A DNA stretch of 64,000 nucleotides from an uncultured Lachnospiraceae bacterium (lineage in GTDB: Bacteria > Bacillota > Clostridia > Lachnospirales > Lachnospiraceae), in the NCBI GenBank assembly GCA_934401915.1, contig CAKRSV010000005.1, positions 1-64,000 of the forward strand. The letters are read 5' to 3'. Numbering within the stretch: the stretch's first letter is position 1; each line of letters opens with the position of its first letter. Positions 1 to 8,597 of the stretch are shown piece after piece. Both the position numbers and the translations under genes were made by a program. Under the pieces are notes generated by a model. The model saw only the letters and a program-made list of their open reading frames with translations. It had not been told where the DNA came from and searched no databases.

Positions 1-388
1 ATGTTTTCACTTTTTCCTCTGTGAAACTGGTTCGCTCATAGCGTGAGGAAATCACATCATACATTGTATTTCCTTTTTCCTTATGTGTTCCAATCACAAT
101 ATAAAATAGGTTTGCTAAACAATCATCCTCGACCATTGGAATTAGGGTGTTTGTGTGAACCTTTTTCATCATGTTTGTTGTGAAGAAATTCTCTGTATCA
201 AGAATCAACTCTCCTGACTCAGTTAATGCTAAACTATAAACCTCGTCTGTTGTAAGACCTTTGAGTGCATCCTTGATTTGCTTTTCTGTCAGTTCTACAA
301 CTTCTCCCTTTGGTAAGCTGTATGCTTCATAGCAGATTGGTCTTGCTCCTAAAAAGATTTCATTTGTTACTACTAATTTTCTACACAT
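1..388 (-). CDS. Hypothetical mobile-element protein, 3' part outside window
   Basis: An open frame runs leftwards from an ATG at 386-388 to the window edge without a stop, giving at least 129 residues starting MCRKLVVTNEIFLGARP. A clear AGGAGG lies at 397-402. There is no signal peptide or obvious membrane segment, and I recognise no domain. Similar short soluble proteins are common as uncharacterised cargo of conjugative elements and plasmids of Firmicutes. It reads away from the PBP gene broken at ~678, which fits it being the outermost gene of the inserted element. Function unknown; the rest of the protein lies outside the window. Confidence 0.7.
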   Translation of the reverse strand, partial: MCRKLVVTNEIFLGARPICYEAYSLPKGEVVELTEKQIKDALKGLTTDEVYSLALTESGELILDTENFFTTNMMKKVHTNTLIPMVEDDCLANLFYIVIGTHKEKGNTMYDVISSRYERTSFTEEKVKT

Positions 389-542
389 ATTGTTTTCCTC
401 CTGCGCTTTGCATTTATTATTTTGTCTGGACATTTCTTTTTATGTCCTCCTTACATTTAATACCTTAACGCTGTGGAAATGGGGTGTCATTAGGGGGAGT
501 AGACAAAGATAATTACTTGGGGAAGTGATAGTGCACAGAAAA

Positions 543-571
543 AGCAGGATGCGTATTTTTCACACCCTGCT
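543..571 (-). terminator. Terminator-like hairpin near the element end
   Basis: AGCAGGATG at 543-551 pairs with CACCCTGCT at 563-571 (one mismatch). On the minus strand the stem is followed by a T run. It would stop transcripts that run out of the broken PBP gene into the element. Confidence 0.5.
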
Positions 572-645
572 TACTTTATTGATTTGGTTGGATTTTTATA
601 TTGGTACTATGGCTTTCTTAATTTTTTCCCCTGTTTCCTTACTTC

Positions 646-1794
646 TTACCTAATCTTAAAAAAGACGCAGAAACAAAATACTGGGTTACACGAATTCATG
701 GTTGCATGTACAAAGTCCTCTGCCCCGTGGCCGCCGACCTTATGGCAGCGTATCCGCCGGTCCCCTACCATAATATAACCAGGACAACTGAACGTATCCG
801 TCGTCTTGACCGCTCCCGTCTCCAGCCCGGCAGCCGCCGTGATAACCTTAAACGTGGAACCCGGCTCATACGTATCGTTGATACAGCCGTTTCGCCACAT
901 GGCGTTGAGACGTTCCTGCTTCTCTTTCTCACTCAATCCTTCCCCCGTCTCCCCATCCGGCAGTTCAAACGGATGATTCAGGTCAAACTCCGGCACGTTT
1001 GCCAGCGCCAGGATCTCACCATTCTGCGGGTTCATCACAAGGATCGAAACGCTGTCCGCCTCCTTGGTCTCCATCGTCTGCAAGGCAAGCTGGGTGGCGT
1101 AGCTTTGTATGTTGATGTCGAGGCTTGTGTACAGATCCTGTCCGTTGACCGGCTCGATCCGTTCTTCTCCCTCTCTTGGCACCTCCACGCCTTTTGCATC
1201 GGTCACGGTAAGGATTGTTCCCGCCTCTCCCTGCAGATATTCCTCATATACCACCTCTAACCCGATGATCCCCTGATTATCGCCCCCGGTAAATCCGAGC
1301 ACCTTGGAGGCGAGGGAATCAAACGGATAGTATCTTTTATAATCTTCGTCCACCTTGACCCCATCCAGATCATACGCCCGGATGGCGTCCCCGATTTCTT
1401 TGTCTACGTTGCTCTTGATCTTTTCTATAGCCGAATACTTTTCTACCCGCTTGCGCACATACTCCTCCGAAAGCCCCAGCTCCTTGCACAGTACCGTCAC
1501 AACCGTGTCCGGATCGGTCAGCTGGTTGTGGATCACAGAGATCGTACACACCGTCCGATTATCCGCCAGGATCTTTCCATTGCAGTCCAGGATCCGTCCT
1601 CTCGCCGCCTTGATGCTTCTCTCCCGCTCATGGAGCTCCTTCGCTTTCTGGCTGTAATACTGTGACTGGAAAACCATCAGATAGACCAGTCTGCCGCCAA
1701 GTCCGAGAAAGACCAGCACACAGGCAAAAAAAATGGCAACCGTCTTATTCCGGTGATAGGTTCTGTGGGATTGTTTCATTTTATCGGAGGACAT
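646..1794 (-). pseudogene. SpoVD/FtsI-type class B PBP, cut by element insertion
   Basis: This is a membrane-bound class B penicillin-binding protein (peptidoglycan transpeptidase), broken at residue ~373 of an expected 550-700. There is a cytoplasmic start, a transmembrane segment at ~18-40, a PBP dimerisation domain at ~60-220, the SxxK motif STFK at 313-316 and the SxN motif SCN at 368-370. The protein then switches to nine foreign residues and stops, so the KTG motif and the end of the transpeptidase domain are missing and the product should be inactive. It is the last gene of the mraZ-rsmH-ftsL-pbp cluster in this window; mraY and later dcw genes would lie beyond the element. GAGG 8 nt ahead of the start supports the first ATG. 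Whether it is the sporulation or the division paralogue is uncertain. Confidence 0.85.
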
Positions 1795-1800
1795 AAAGAA

Positions 1801-1848
1801 AACCTCATAAAAGGTATTGATATAATTTATTATCCGTTTTATGAGGTT
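1801..1848 (-). promoter_or_regulatory. 12-bp perfect inverted repeat over the PBP ribosome binding site
   Basis: AACCTCATAAAA (1801-1812) is repeated inverted at 1837-1848 with a 24-nt loop. On the mRNA the second arm contains the GAGG ribosome binding site of the PBP gene starting at 1794, so folding would hide it. There is no T run directly after the stem, so it is not a classic terminator. Confidence 0.5.
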
Positions 1849-1906
1849 ATTCTTTTATTCTGATTTTCTCTTTTTTATTTCTGTAAGGGTGTGACCCCTG
1901 CGCCTG

Positions 1907-4171
1907 CTATTGTTCTTCGCCCTGTGAGTCTGCTGGCGGCTCTGTTCCGCCTGCTTCCTGCGTCTCTTCGTCCATAAGGCTCTCACCGTCTACCTGTGCG
2001 CCCGTCTCCGGATCATACACGTTTCCGGTAGCCGGATCCACCGCATACCCGGTAGCCGGATCGATCGGGAAGGTCTTCCAGATATCGCGATCCGCCTCAT
2101 CCTCCGTCTGCTCGTCCTGGCCACCCTCTGTGGTCTCCTCTTCCGCGTTGTCCGGGTTCTCTGCATCTTCGGGGTTTTCGATCGGGTTGCCCTCCTCGTC
2201 AACCTGCGGTTCCTCCTGCGTATCCTGTTCGGGCGTGCGGATCTGGATCTGGAGCTGCTCAAGCTCTTCCCTTTCTGCATCCGTCAGTTCTTCTGTCATA
2301 AAGATATTCAGATACGGAAGCGCCTCTGTCAGAATCTTCCGTACGATCCTCGTCGCATGCTTGGCGTCATCCTGATACTGTACATTCGGTCTGTCCACAA
2401 CGACATAGATCGCGATCTGCGGGTCGTCCGCCGGCGCGTAGCCCATAAAGGATACAACGTATTCCTTGTTGCCTCGGGGCAGTGTCTCCGCCGTACCAGT
2501 CTTACCGCCGATCATATAGCCTGCCGGTCTTGCTGTCTTACCGGTACCATGTTCCCCGGTCACCACCTGATTACAATATTCTATGATCTTTTCGCTGGTG
2601 GATGCCGAAACCGTCTGTTTCAGAACACGCGGCTCCACATTGCTGATCGTTGCGCCGTCCGCCGAGGTGATCTTGCTCGCCACATGCGGTTCGTAGTAAT
2701 ATCCTCCGTTGATAAGCGAACAGAATCCGCTGATAACCTGGATCATCGTCGCATTAAAGCCCTGCCCGAAGGAGTTTGTCGCAAGCTCCGTTCTTCCTAT
2801 AGTATCCTTATTGTAAACCATGCTGGCGGTTCTCGCCTCACCTGCCAGGTCGATGTTCGTCTTTAAGCCGAATCCAAACAGGTGCTGATAGTCGATGAAC
2901 TTGTTTTCTCCCAGTGCGAAAGCCACATCCATCAAAACCACGTTACAGGATCTCTCGATTCCTTCCGCCACAGAGATCGTTCCATCTCCAAAACGCTGGT
3001 GGCACTTGATCGGATAACCTCCGACCTCCAGCTTTCCCTCGCAGGTATAATATTCATTTCCCGTGATTGCTCCGCTCTCGATCGCAGCAGCCACCGTAAA
3101 AGGCTTTGCGACAGATCCCGGTTCATAGGAGTCGACGATGCAGAAATTTTTCCAGAGCGCATTGAGCTGCTGATACATCTGTTCATCGTTTAATTCCTTG
3201 ATGCTCTCCTCGGTCAGATACTCGCCGCTTATCTTTTTCCCTTTTTCATCCAGCGCCGGCATACCGATCAGATTCTCCGTGTTTCTGGTATCGTTCAGAT
3301 CGTATGTCGGATAATTTGCCATGGCCAGCACATTGCCGGTATTGACCTCCATGATGATGCAGCCCACATTCTCTGCGCCGTTTCCCGGTCTGAAATTATC
3401 CTTGTACTCTTCATTGTATTCTTTCAGATATTTCTCTACAATTCCCTGGATATTGGCGTCGATCGATGTGTGAACATTGTAGCCGTCCACCGCCGGGATC
3501 GTTGTCCTCTCCAGATTGGAATCATCGTTCAGATAGCCGTATTCCCGGCCGTTGGTACCGCTGAGAAGGTCATTGTAGTACTCTTCCAGTCCGTAGGTTC
3601 CCACATTGTCGCTCGTTGTAAAACCGATCAGATCACACGCCAGCGAGCCGTTCGGGTACTCTCTTTTATACTCGTCCTCGAACCATACGCCCTTGATGTT
3701 CTTGCCCTGCTCCGGATCGTTTGCAAGCTCCTGGAACGCGTTCATCTTCTCGTATTCCACCTGTCTTGCCATAATATAATAGGAAGACGTCGGGTTGTCT
3801 GCCATATAGCTTCTGACTGCGCTGACGTCGATGTCAAAGCACTTTCTGAGCGCATTCAGCGTCGGCTCAACATTTTCCTCGTTCTGCAGGAGGATCTTGG
3901 TATCCAGGATGACATTGTACACCTTGTTGCTCACCGCCAGCACCGTTCCCTTGGCGTCGAGGATCTCTCCACGCTTAAAAGGTATTGTCGTAGAGTCATA
4001 CTCCTGCTGCGACAATACCTGCTTTTTGTATTCTTCCCCATTATCTCTGGTGATCAGAAATAATCTGGCGCTCAACCCTATGAATGCTACCATGATGATC
4101 ATAAACAACACCAGCAGCTTTTTTCTCATTTTTCTGGTAAATAGGATCGCTCCCCTGCTCTGACTGCTCAA
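1907..4171 (-). CDS. Class B penicillin-binding protein 2 (FtsI/Pbp2B type) with acidic tail
   Basis: This is a septal or sporulation peptidoglycan transpeptidase of 754 residues, anchored by one transmembrane helix (~18-40). It has a dimerisation domain (~60-230) and a transpeptidase domain (~265-620). The active-site motifs are SVAK at 353-356, SCN at 408-410 and KTGT at 557-560. After ~620 a long acidic, Glu/Asp/Pro-rich tail carries three near-repeats of the form DPxTG (IDPATG, VDPATG, YDPETG); no PASTA domain is visible. It lies 30 bp after ftsL and 112 bp before the broken second PBP. Being the only intact class B PBP of this cluster in view, it probably carries the septal role. Confidence 0.92.
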   Translation of the reverse strand: MSSQSRGAILFTRKMRKKLLVLFMIIMVAFIGLSARLFLITRDNGEEYKKQVLSQQEYDSTTIPFKRGEILDAKGTVLAVSNKVYNVILDTKILLQNEENVEPTLNALRKCFDIDVSAVRSYMADNPTSSYYIMARQVEYEKMNAFQELANDPEQGKNIKGVWFEDEYKREYPNGSLACDLIGFTTSDNVGTYGLEEYYNDLLSGTNGREYGYLNDDSNLERTTIPAVDGYNVHTSIDANIQGIVEKYLKEYNEEYKDNFRPGNGAENVGCIIMEVNTGNVLAMANYPTYDLNDTRNTENLIGMPALDEKGKKISGEYLTEESIKELNDEQMYQQLNALWKNFCIVDSYEPGSVAKPFTVAAAIESGAITGNEYYTCEGKLEVGGYPIKCHQRFGDGTISVAEGIERSCNVVLMDVAFALGENKFIDYQHLFGFGLKTNIDLAGEARTASMVYNKDTIGRTELATNSFGQGFNATMIQVISGFCSLINGGYYYEPHVASKITSADGATISNVEPRVLKQTVSASTSEKIIEYCNQVVTGEHGTGKTARPAGYMIGGKTGTAETLPRGNKEYVVSFMGYAPADDPQIAIYVVVDRPNVQYQDDAKHATRIVRKILTEALPYLNIFMTEELTDAEREELEQLQIQIRTPEQDTQEEPQVDEEGNPIENPEDAENPDNAEEETTEGGQDEQTEDEADRDIWKTFPIDPATGYAVDPATGNVYDPETGAQVDGESLMDEETQEAGGTEPPADSQGEEQ

Positions 4172-4201
4172 TTTATCACCTGCTTAGTTTTCCGATATCC
4201 G

Positions 4202-4720
4202 TCAGGGAATATCTGCCATCTGCTTTACGTAATCGTTGCTGTCACCGGAAAAAGTAACGATCTGTCCTTCCTCCGCATACTGCATGCCAAGCTCCTGGAT
4301 TGCGATCCTTCTGATCTCCTCCAGATCAACGTTGCTGCTCACGCGGATATACTCTTCATCGTTTGCAAGTTTCAGCTCGTTCAGCTCGCTCTCCAGTCTG
4401 GAAATCCGCTTCACACTGCTTGTGATGTCGGACTGCAGCCCGATATAGTTGACAAGGATGATCCCTGTTGCGATCAGGGCGACACATAAAAAAAGGACAT
4501 ACGCCGGATTCATGTGTCCCGCCTTTTCCCTGTTTTTACGTGTGGTATTGCTAATTCCTGTCCTCGGCTGTCTTACTGTCTGCTGTTGATCCAGTTTCCT
4601 TACAGCCGTCCCCTGTATGTACCCGCTTCTCCCGGAAGCATACGTTCTCCCGGCAGAGGAACTTCTGCGCCCCGTTGCGGTTCTCTGTGACGTTGTTCTG
4701 CCTCTCTGTGCTGTCGCCAT
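4202..4720 (-). CDS. ftsL: Septum formation initiator / FtsL-like protein
   Basis: This is a 172-residue bitopic divisome protein. The basic, Arg/Thr/Gly-rich cytoplasmic part (~1-90) is followed by one transmembrane helix (VLFLCVALIATGIILVNYIG) and a short extracellular coiled coil rich in Leu, Glu and Arg. The family links FtsB/DivIC to the septal PBP. I place the start at the ATG at 4718-4720, preceded by GAGGGGAAGG; the longer frame begins with a TTG inside the end of rsmH. Sequence identity in this family is low, so the call rests on topology, size and its place between rsmH and the PBP gene. Confidence 0.8.
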   Translation of the reverse strand: MATAQRGRTTSQRTATGRRSSSAGRTYASGRSGYIQGTAVRKLDQQQTVRQPRTGISNTTRKNREKAGHMNPAYVLFLCVALIATGIILVNYIGLQSDITSSVKRISRLESELNELKLANDEEYIRVSSNVDLEEIRRIAIQELGMQYAEEGQIVTFSGDSNDYVKQMADIP

Positions 4721-4736
4721 TGCTACCTTCCCCTCA

Positions 4737-5669
4737 CTACATTCTCTCAAAAACTCTCAGCTTTGCGCTCTTTGCTCTTTTATTTTCCAGAATCTCTTCC
4801 TCCGATGGCAGAATGGGCTTTCTGGTGACCACTCTTCCCTTGGAAACCTGTCCACATACACAGACCGGAAAATCCGGCGGACAGGTGCAGGGATTCTGAT
4901 TCTTACGAAATGCCGATTTGACGATCCGGTCCTCCAGCGAATGGAAGGTGATAATGCAAAGCCTTCCTCCGGGATTCAAAAGATCTATGAACTCATCCAG
5001 CGAGTTCTTCAGTACCTCCAGTTCTCTGTTGCACTCGATCCTTATCGCCTGAAAGGTTCTCTTGGAAGGATGTCCTCCCGTCGCTCTCATCTTCGCGGGA
5101 ATCGATTCTTTGATGATCTCGTTCAGCTCTCCCGTGGTTTCGATGGGCTTGTCCTTTCTCGCCGCTGCAATATGCTTCGCGATATTCTTCGCAAACTGTT
5201 CCTCCCCATAATCTCTGATGATCCGGTAAAGATCCATCTCCGGATATTCATTGATGATCGTTCTGGCGCTCAGACTCTGCCGCTTATCCATCCGCATGTC
5301 CAGCGCCGTATCGTATTTATAGGAGAATCCTCTCTCGGCGTTGTCTAACTGAAAAGAAGACACCCCGAGATCAAGAAGGATTCCATCCACTTTTTCAATT
5401 CCGTTTTCCAAAAGTACCGTTTTGGCATTACAATAATTGTTTCTTGCAAAGATGATCTTTCCGGCAAACTTCTCCAGTCTCTTCTCCGCCGCCTCTATCG
5501 CGTCTCCATCCTGGTCGATCCCGATCAGCTTTCCCTTGTCCAGCCGGGATGCGATCTCATAGGAATGACCTCCGCCACCCAGCGTTCCATCCACATAGAT
5601 GCCATCCGGCTGAATATGCAGTTCCTCTATGGTTTCCTTCAGGAGAACCGATGTGTGCTTAAATTCCAT
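4737..5669 (-). CDS. rsmH: 16S rRNA (cytosine1402-N4)-methyltransferase RsmH (MraW)
   Basis: This enzyme of 310 residues methylates N4 of C1402 in the ribosomal P site using S-adenosylmethionine. The start [12 protein letters not shown], the SAM loop [10 protein letters not shown] near residues 28-37 and the C-terminal ending with a [13 protein letters not shown] stretch are typical of the family. Length is normal. It lies 26 bp after mraZ in the standard dcw order and ends with ATG-TAG, 16 bp upstream of the chosen ftsL start. Confidence 0.97.
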   Translation of the reverse strand: MEFKHTSVLLKETIEELHIQPDGIYVDGTLGGGGHSYEIASRLDKGKLIGIDQDGDAIEAAEKRLEKFAGKIIFARNNYCNAKTVLLENGIEKVDGILLDLGVSSFQLDNAERGFSYKYDTALDMRMDKRQSLSARTIINEYPEMDLYRIIRDYGEEQFAKNIAKHIAAARKDKPIETTGELNEIIKESIPAKMRATGGHPSKRTFQAIRIECNRELEVLKNSLDEFIDLLNPGGRLCIITFHSLEDRIVKSAFRKNQNPCTCPPDFPVCVCGQVSKGRVVTRKPILPSEEEILENKRAKSAKLRVFERM

Positions 5670-5695
5670 AATTCTACCCGTGCTTTCTCCTGCCC

Positions 5696-6127
5696 TTAGA
5701 TTCCCAGTCCGAACTCTGCCATATGTTCGGCGATCTCATCCATATCCTCGTAGGCGGTGATACCCTCGAACCGTTCTTTGCTCCAGATTTCTATTCTGCT
5801 CGCCACACCGATCAGAACGACGTCCTTGTTCAGCTCAGCGAAATCTCTCAGTACATTCGGGACAAGGATACGTCCCTGTTTATCTACCTCTACCTCTGCG
5901 GCTCCCGCCAGGAAAAATCTGGCGAACTGCCTTGCATCCTTGTTTGTGATCGGCAGTGATTTCAGTTTCTCTTCAAATACATTCCACTCTACGTTGTCAT
6001 ACACAAACAGACAGCCATCAAGTCCTTTCGTCACCACAAAGGTGTCTCCCAATGTCTCCCGGAATTTCGAAGGAATGATGAGCCTGCCTTTCGCATCGAT
6101 TGTGTGATTGTATTCGCCCATAAACAT
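5696..6127 (-). CDS. mraZ: Transcriptional regulator MraZ
   Basis: MraZ is a ring-forming AbrB-fold DNA-binding protein that controls its own division and wall cluster. The product of 143 residues contains two SpoVT/AbrB-like halves, each with the family signature ([13 protein letters not shown] near the start and [13 protein letters not shown] in the second half). I choose the ATG at 6125-6127, giving [15 protein letters not shown], because AGGTG at 6135-6139 is well spaced and MraZ proteins begin this way; a longer frame would need a TTG two codons upstream. Four regularly spaced repeats lie upstream at 6215-6251 as its probable operator. Confidence 0.97.
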   Translation of the reverse strand: MFMGEYNHTIDAKGRLIIPSKFRETLGDTFVVTKGLDGCLFVYDNVEWNVFEEKLKSLPITNKDARQFARFFLAGAAEVEVDKQGRILVPNVLRDFAELNKDVVLIGVASRIEIWSKERFEGITAYEDMDEIAEHMAEFGLGI

Positions 6128-6214
6128 ATTCAATCACCTGCCACTTGCCTTTTCAAAATCAGGCTCCTGCCAAAATGGTCTGCCACGGGATCTGGTCTTT
6201 GTAGCTCAAAATTC

Positions 6215-6251
6215 ACCACTTTTCACCACTTCGTACCACTTCCCACCACTT
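6215..6251 (-). promoter_or_regulatory. MraZ operator: four AAGTGGT repeats at 10-bp spacing
   Basis: ACCACTT on the plus strand (AAGTGGT in mraZ orientation) occurs at 6215, 6225, 6235 and 6245, exactly 10 bp apart. MraZ of other bacteria binds tandem G-rich repeats with one-helical-turn spacing ahead of its own gene. The array lies between the predicted promoter and the mraZ start. Confidence 0.8.
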
Positions 6252-6264
6252 TTAACCTAATTTT

Positions 6265-6292
6265 AATATAAAATAATATAGAATGCAAGCAA
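6265..6292 (-). promoter_or_regulatory. Predicted promoter of mraZ cluster
   Basis: TTGCTT (6287-6292) and TATATT (6265-6270) are separated by 16 bp in mraZ orientation, in a very AT-rich stretch just upstream of the MraZ repeats. Confidence 0.45.
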
Positions 6293-6348
6293 AATCAAGA
6301 GAAAAGGAAGAAAAAGGTAACCGTTTCACAATAGAACAAAATGTTACG

Positions 6349-6382
6349 AAAAAAGAGCCCTTACACGTTCGTGCAAAGACTC
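6349..6382 (-). terminator. Rho-independent terminator of ychF-lgt
   Basis: A 12-bp stem (6355-6366 with 6371-6382, several G-U pairs, GTTC loop region) is followed on the minus strand by six T residues. It lies 33 bp after the lgt stop. Confidence 0.8.
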
Positions 6383-6414
6383 TCCTGCTCGTTCTTATTT
6401 TGTTTTCTCTGTGT

Positions 6415-7347
6415 TTAACTGTCTTTTCCGCTGCGATTCTCATCTGCGACACGTACCGTCACCGTCGGCGTAATCGTCTTTCTCCGGTGGAGGATCACAC
6501 GGATGACAATGTCCGCCGTAAGCGCCCCGACAAACAGCACGATCGCCAACACCTGCGAAACTGCGATCGTCGTGTGAGGGATAAACAGCGTATCCGTCCG
6601 GATTCCCTCGATCCACGCTCTTCCAAGGCCATAGCCTCCCAGATACAGAAGCCACATCTCCCCCTGGAACTTTTTATGTTTCCGGTAAAGGATCATAAGG
6701 AGCAGCAGCCCCAGATTCCAAAGGCTCTCATATAAAAAGGTCGGATGAACCTGAATGTAGTTCGTCGCATCCGTCATATGCGCTGCTATCGACTCGGATA
6801 TATCGCCGGTGGAGCGGATCGCGTCCACTGGCAGCCGCATGGCCAGCAGGTTGTTCGTGTATTCTCCGAACACTTCCCGGTTCGTAAAATTCCCCCATCT
6901 TCCGATAGCCTGTCCCAGTACCAGCGCCGGAACACAGGCATCCGCCACCTGAAAGAACGCCGCTTTTTTCAGCCAGCAGTAGATCGCCAGCGTGATAAAC
7001 CCGGCAATGACTCCTCCGTAGATCGCCAGTCCTCCCCGGCGCAGATTGAAAATTGCCAACAGATTATCCTTGTACAGATCCCACGCAAAGACGACATAGT
7101 AGATACGCGCCCCGATGATCGAAAAAATAATCTCGTAGATAGCCAGATCCCATATCATATCCGGGTCAAGCTGATCCTTCTTTGCCAGATGCGCCGCAAG
7201 CAGCACCCCGCATAAAAAGCCGATGCCGATGATGACTCCGTAAAGCGAAATCTCAAATCCGAAGATCTGGAAACTCTTCGGCACGTTTCGTAAATAAATT
7301 CCAAGATTCGGGAACGCAATATCCCGAAGTTCCATTATATCCTGCAT
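6415..7347 (-). CDS. lgt: Prolipoprotein diacylglyceryl transferase Lgt
   Basis: This is an integral membrane enzyme of 310 residues that moves diacylglycerol from phosphatidylglycerol to the lipobox cysteine of prolipoproteins. The family signature GRWGNFTNREVFGEY is present near residues 150-165, and seven or so hydrophobic segments span the chain. The C-terminal YGLGRAWIEGIRTD block is also typical. GAGGAAG precedes the ATG. It is 37 bp downstream of ychF and ends at a good terminator. Its clients here include the lipoproteins at 13632, 16298, 28985 and 60356. Confidence 0.96.
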   Translation of the reverse strand: MQDIMELRDIAFPNLGIYLRNVPKSFQIFGFEISLYGVIIGIGFLCGVLLAAHLAKKDQLDPDMIWDLAIYEIIFSIIGARIYYVVFAWDLYKDNLLAIFNLRRGGLAIYGGVIAGFITLAIYCWLKKAAFFQVADACVPALVLGQAIGRWGNFTNREVFGEYTNNLLAMRLPVDAIRSTGDISESIAAHMTDATNYIQVHPTFLYESLWNLGLLLLMILYRKHKKFQGEMWLLYLGGYGLGRAWIEGIRTDTLFIPHTTIAVSQVLAIVLFVGALTADIVIRVILHRRKTITPTVTVRVADENRSGKDS

Positions 7348-7384
7348 TTTCTTCCTCGCTTCCGCGCTTTTCCGCGCAGGTCAA

Positions 7385-8482
7385 TCAGACGTTAAAGCGG
7401 AACAGAATGACGTCTCCGTCCTGCACCACATAATCTTTTCCTTCCATGCCGACCAGTCCCTTTTCTCTGGCTGCCGCAAGGGATCCCTGTTCTAACAGGT
7501 CTTTATAATTCACCACTTCTGCCTTGATAAATCCTCTCTCAAAATCCGTATGGATCTTTCCGGCAGCCTGCGGAGCCTTCGTGCCCTTCTTGATCGTCCA
7601 GGCTCTCGTCTCGTCCTCCCCCGCCGTCAGAAAACTCATCAATCCAAGCAGCGAATAGCTTGCCTTGATCAATTTCTGCAGACCGGACTCTTTCAGTCCA
7701 AGATCCTCTAAAAACATGGCAGTTTCCTCTTCATCCAGCTCTGCGATCTCCTGCTCGATCTGTGCACAGATCACAAACACCTCGCTGCCGTTCTCTGCTG
7801 CAAATTCCTTTACCTTGGCAACGCCTGCATTGTCAGCCCCGTCGTTTGCCAGATCATCCTCCGCCACATTGGCTGCAAAGATCACCGGTTTATAGGTCAG
7901 CAGGTTGTAGGACGTAAGAAGCGCCTGCTCATCCTCGTCTTCTGTCTCAAAACTCTTCGCCAGTTTTCCTTCCTCCAGATGCGCCTTGATACGCTCCAAC
8001 AGATTGTACTCTTTGGCAGCGGTCTTGTCCATCTTTGCCAGCTTCGCCGTCTTGGCGATCCTTCTGTCCAGAATCTCGATATCTGAAAAAATAAGCTCCA
8101 GGTTGATGGTTTCAATATCACGCATCGGATCGATGGAACCATCCACGTGCACAATGTTGGAATCCTCAAAGCAGCGCACCACATGTACAATAGCGTCCAC
8201 CTCACGGATGTTGCTCAGGAACTGATTTCCAAGTCCCTCGCCTTTGGACGCGCCCTTTACCAGTCCCGCAATATCTACGAACTCGATCGTTGCCGGTGTT
8301 ACCTTCTTGGAATGGTACATATCCCCCAGGAGCTTCAATCTCTCGTCCGGTACTGCTACGATACCGATATTGGGGTCGATGGTACAGAACGGATAGTTGG
8401 CTGATTCTGCCCCTGCCTTGGTCAGTGAATTAAACAGTGTACTTTTTCCTACGTTGGGAAGTCCCACGATACCTAATTTCAT
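7385..8482 (-). CDS. ychF: Redox-regulated ATPase YchF (Obg family)
   Basis: This is an Obg-family P-loop protein of 365 residues that prefers ATP and associates with ribosomes. The P-loop [15 protein letters not shown] is at ~7-21, the switch [19 protein letters not shown] follows near 69-85, and the C-terminal TGS-like domain ([12 protein letters not shown]) is complete. Length is the family's usual. It is a conserved core gene and marks the left flank of the accessory island; the sequence upstream (8483-8597) becomes very AT-rich and leads into a decayed integrase. Confidence 0.97.
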   Translation of the reverse strand: MKLGIVGLPNVGKSTLFNSLTKAGAESANYPFCTIDPNIGIVAVPDERLKLLGDMYHSKKVTPATIEFVDIAGLVKGASKGEGLGNQFLSNIREVDAIVHVVRCFEDSNIVHVDGSIDPMRDIETINLELIFSDIEILDRRIAKTAKLAKMDKTAAKEYNLLERIKAHLEEGKLAKSFETEDEDEQALLTSYNLLTYKPVIFAANVAEDDLANDGADNAGVAKVKEFAAENGSEVFVICAQIEQEIAELDEEETAMFLEDLGLKESGLQKLIKASYSLLGLMSFLTAGEDETRAWTIKKGTKAPQAAGKIHTDFERGFIKAEVVNYKDLLEQGSLAAAREKGLVGMEGKDYVVQDGDVILFRFNV

Positions 8483-8597
8483 ATTTATCTTATCTCCTTT
8501 AAAAGTATTGATTTTACAAGCTTTTCAAACCTACGAATTATGCAGGTGTTACAATTGGTGTTACATTTTTATAATAAATATAAGGATTTTTATAGAA

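Larger units (their letters stand above)
1..678. mobile_element. End of an inserted mobile element (type unknown)
   Basis: The PBP frame on the minus strand is normal up to the residues NSCNPVF (codons at 676-696) and then changes at once to CFCVFFKIR and a stop at 646-648. Left of that point the sequence is AT-rich and carries an unrelated gene. I infer that ~678 is the junction (att site) of an integrated element extending beyond the left edge. Only the end is visible, with no recombinase gene in view, so integrative element, prophage and transposon cannot be told apart. Confidence 0.65.
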
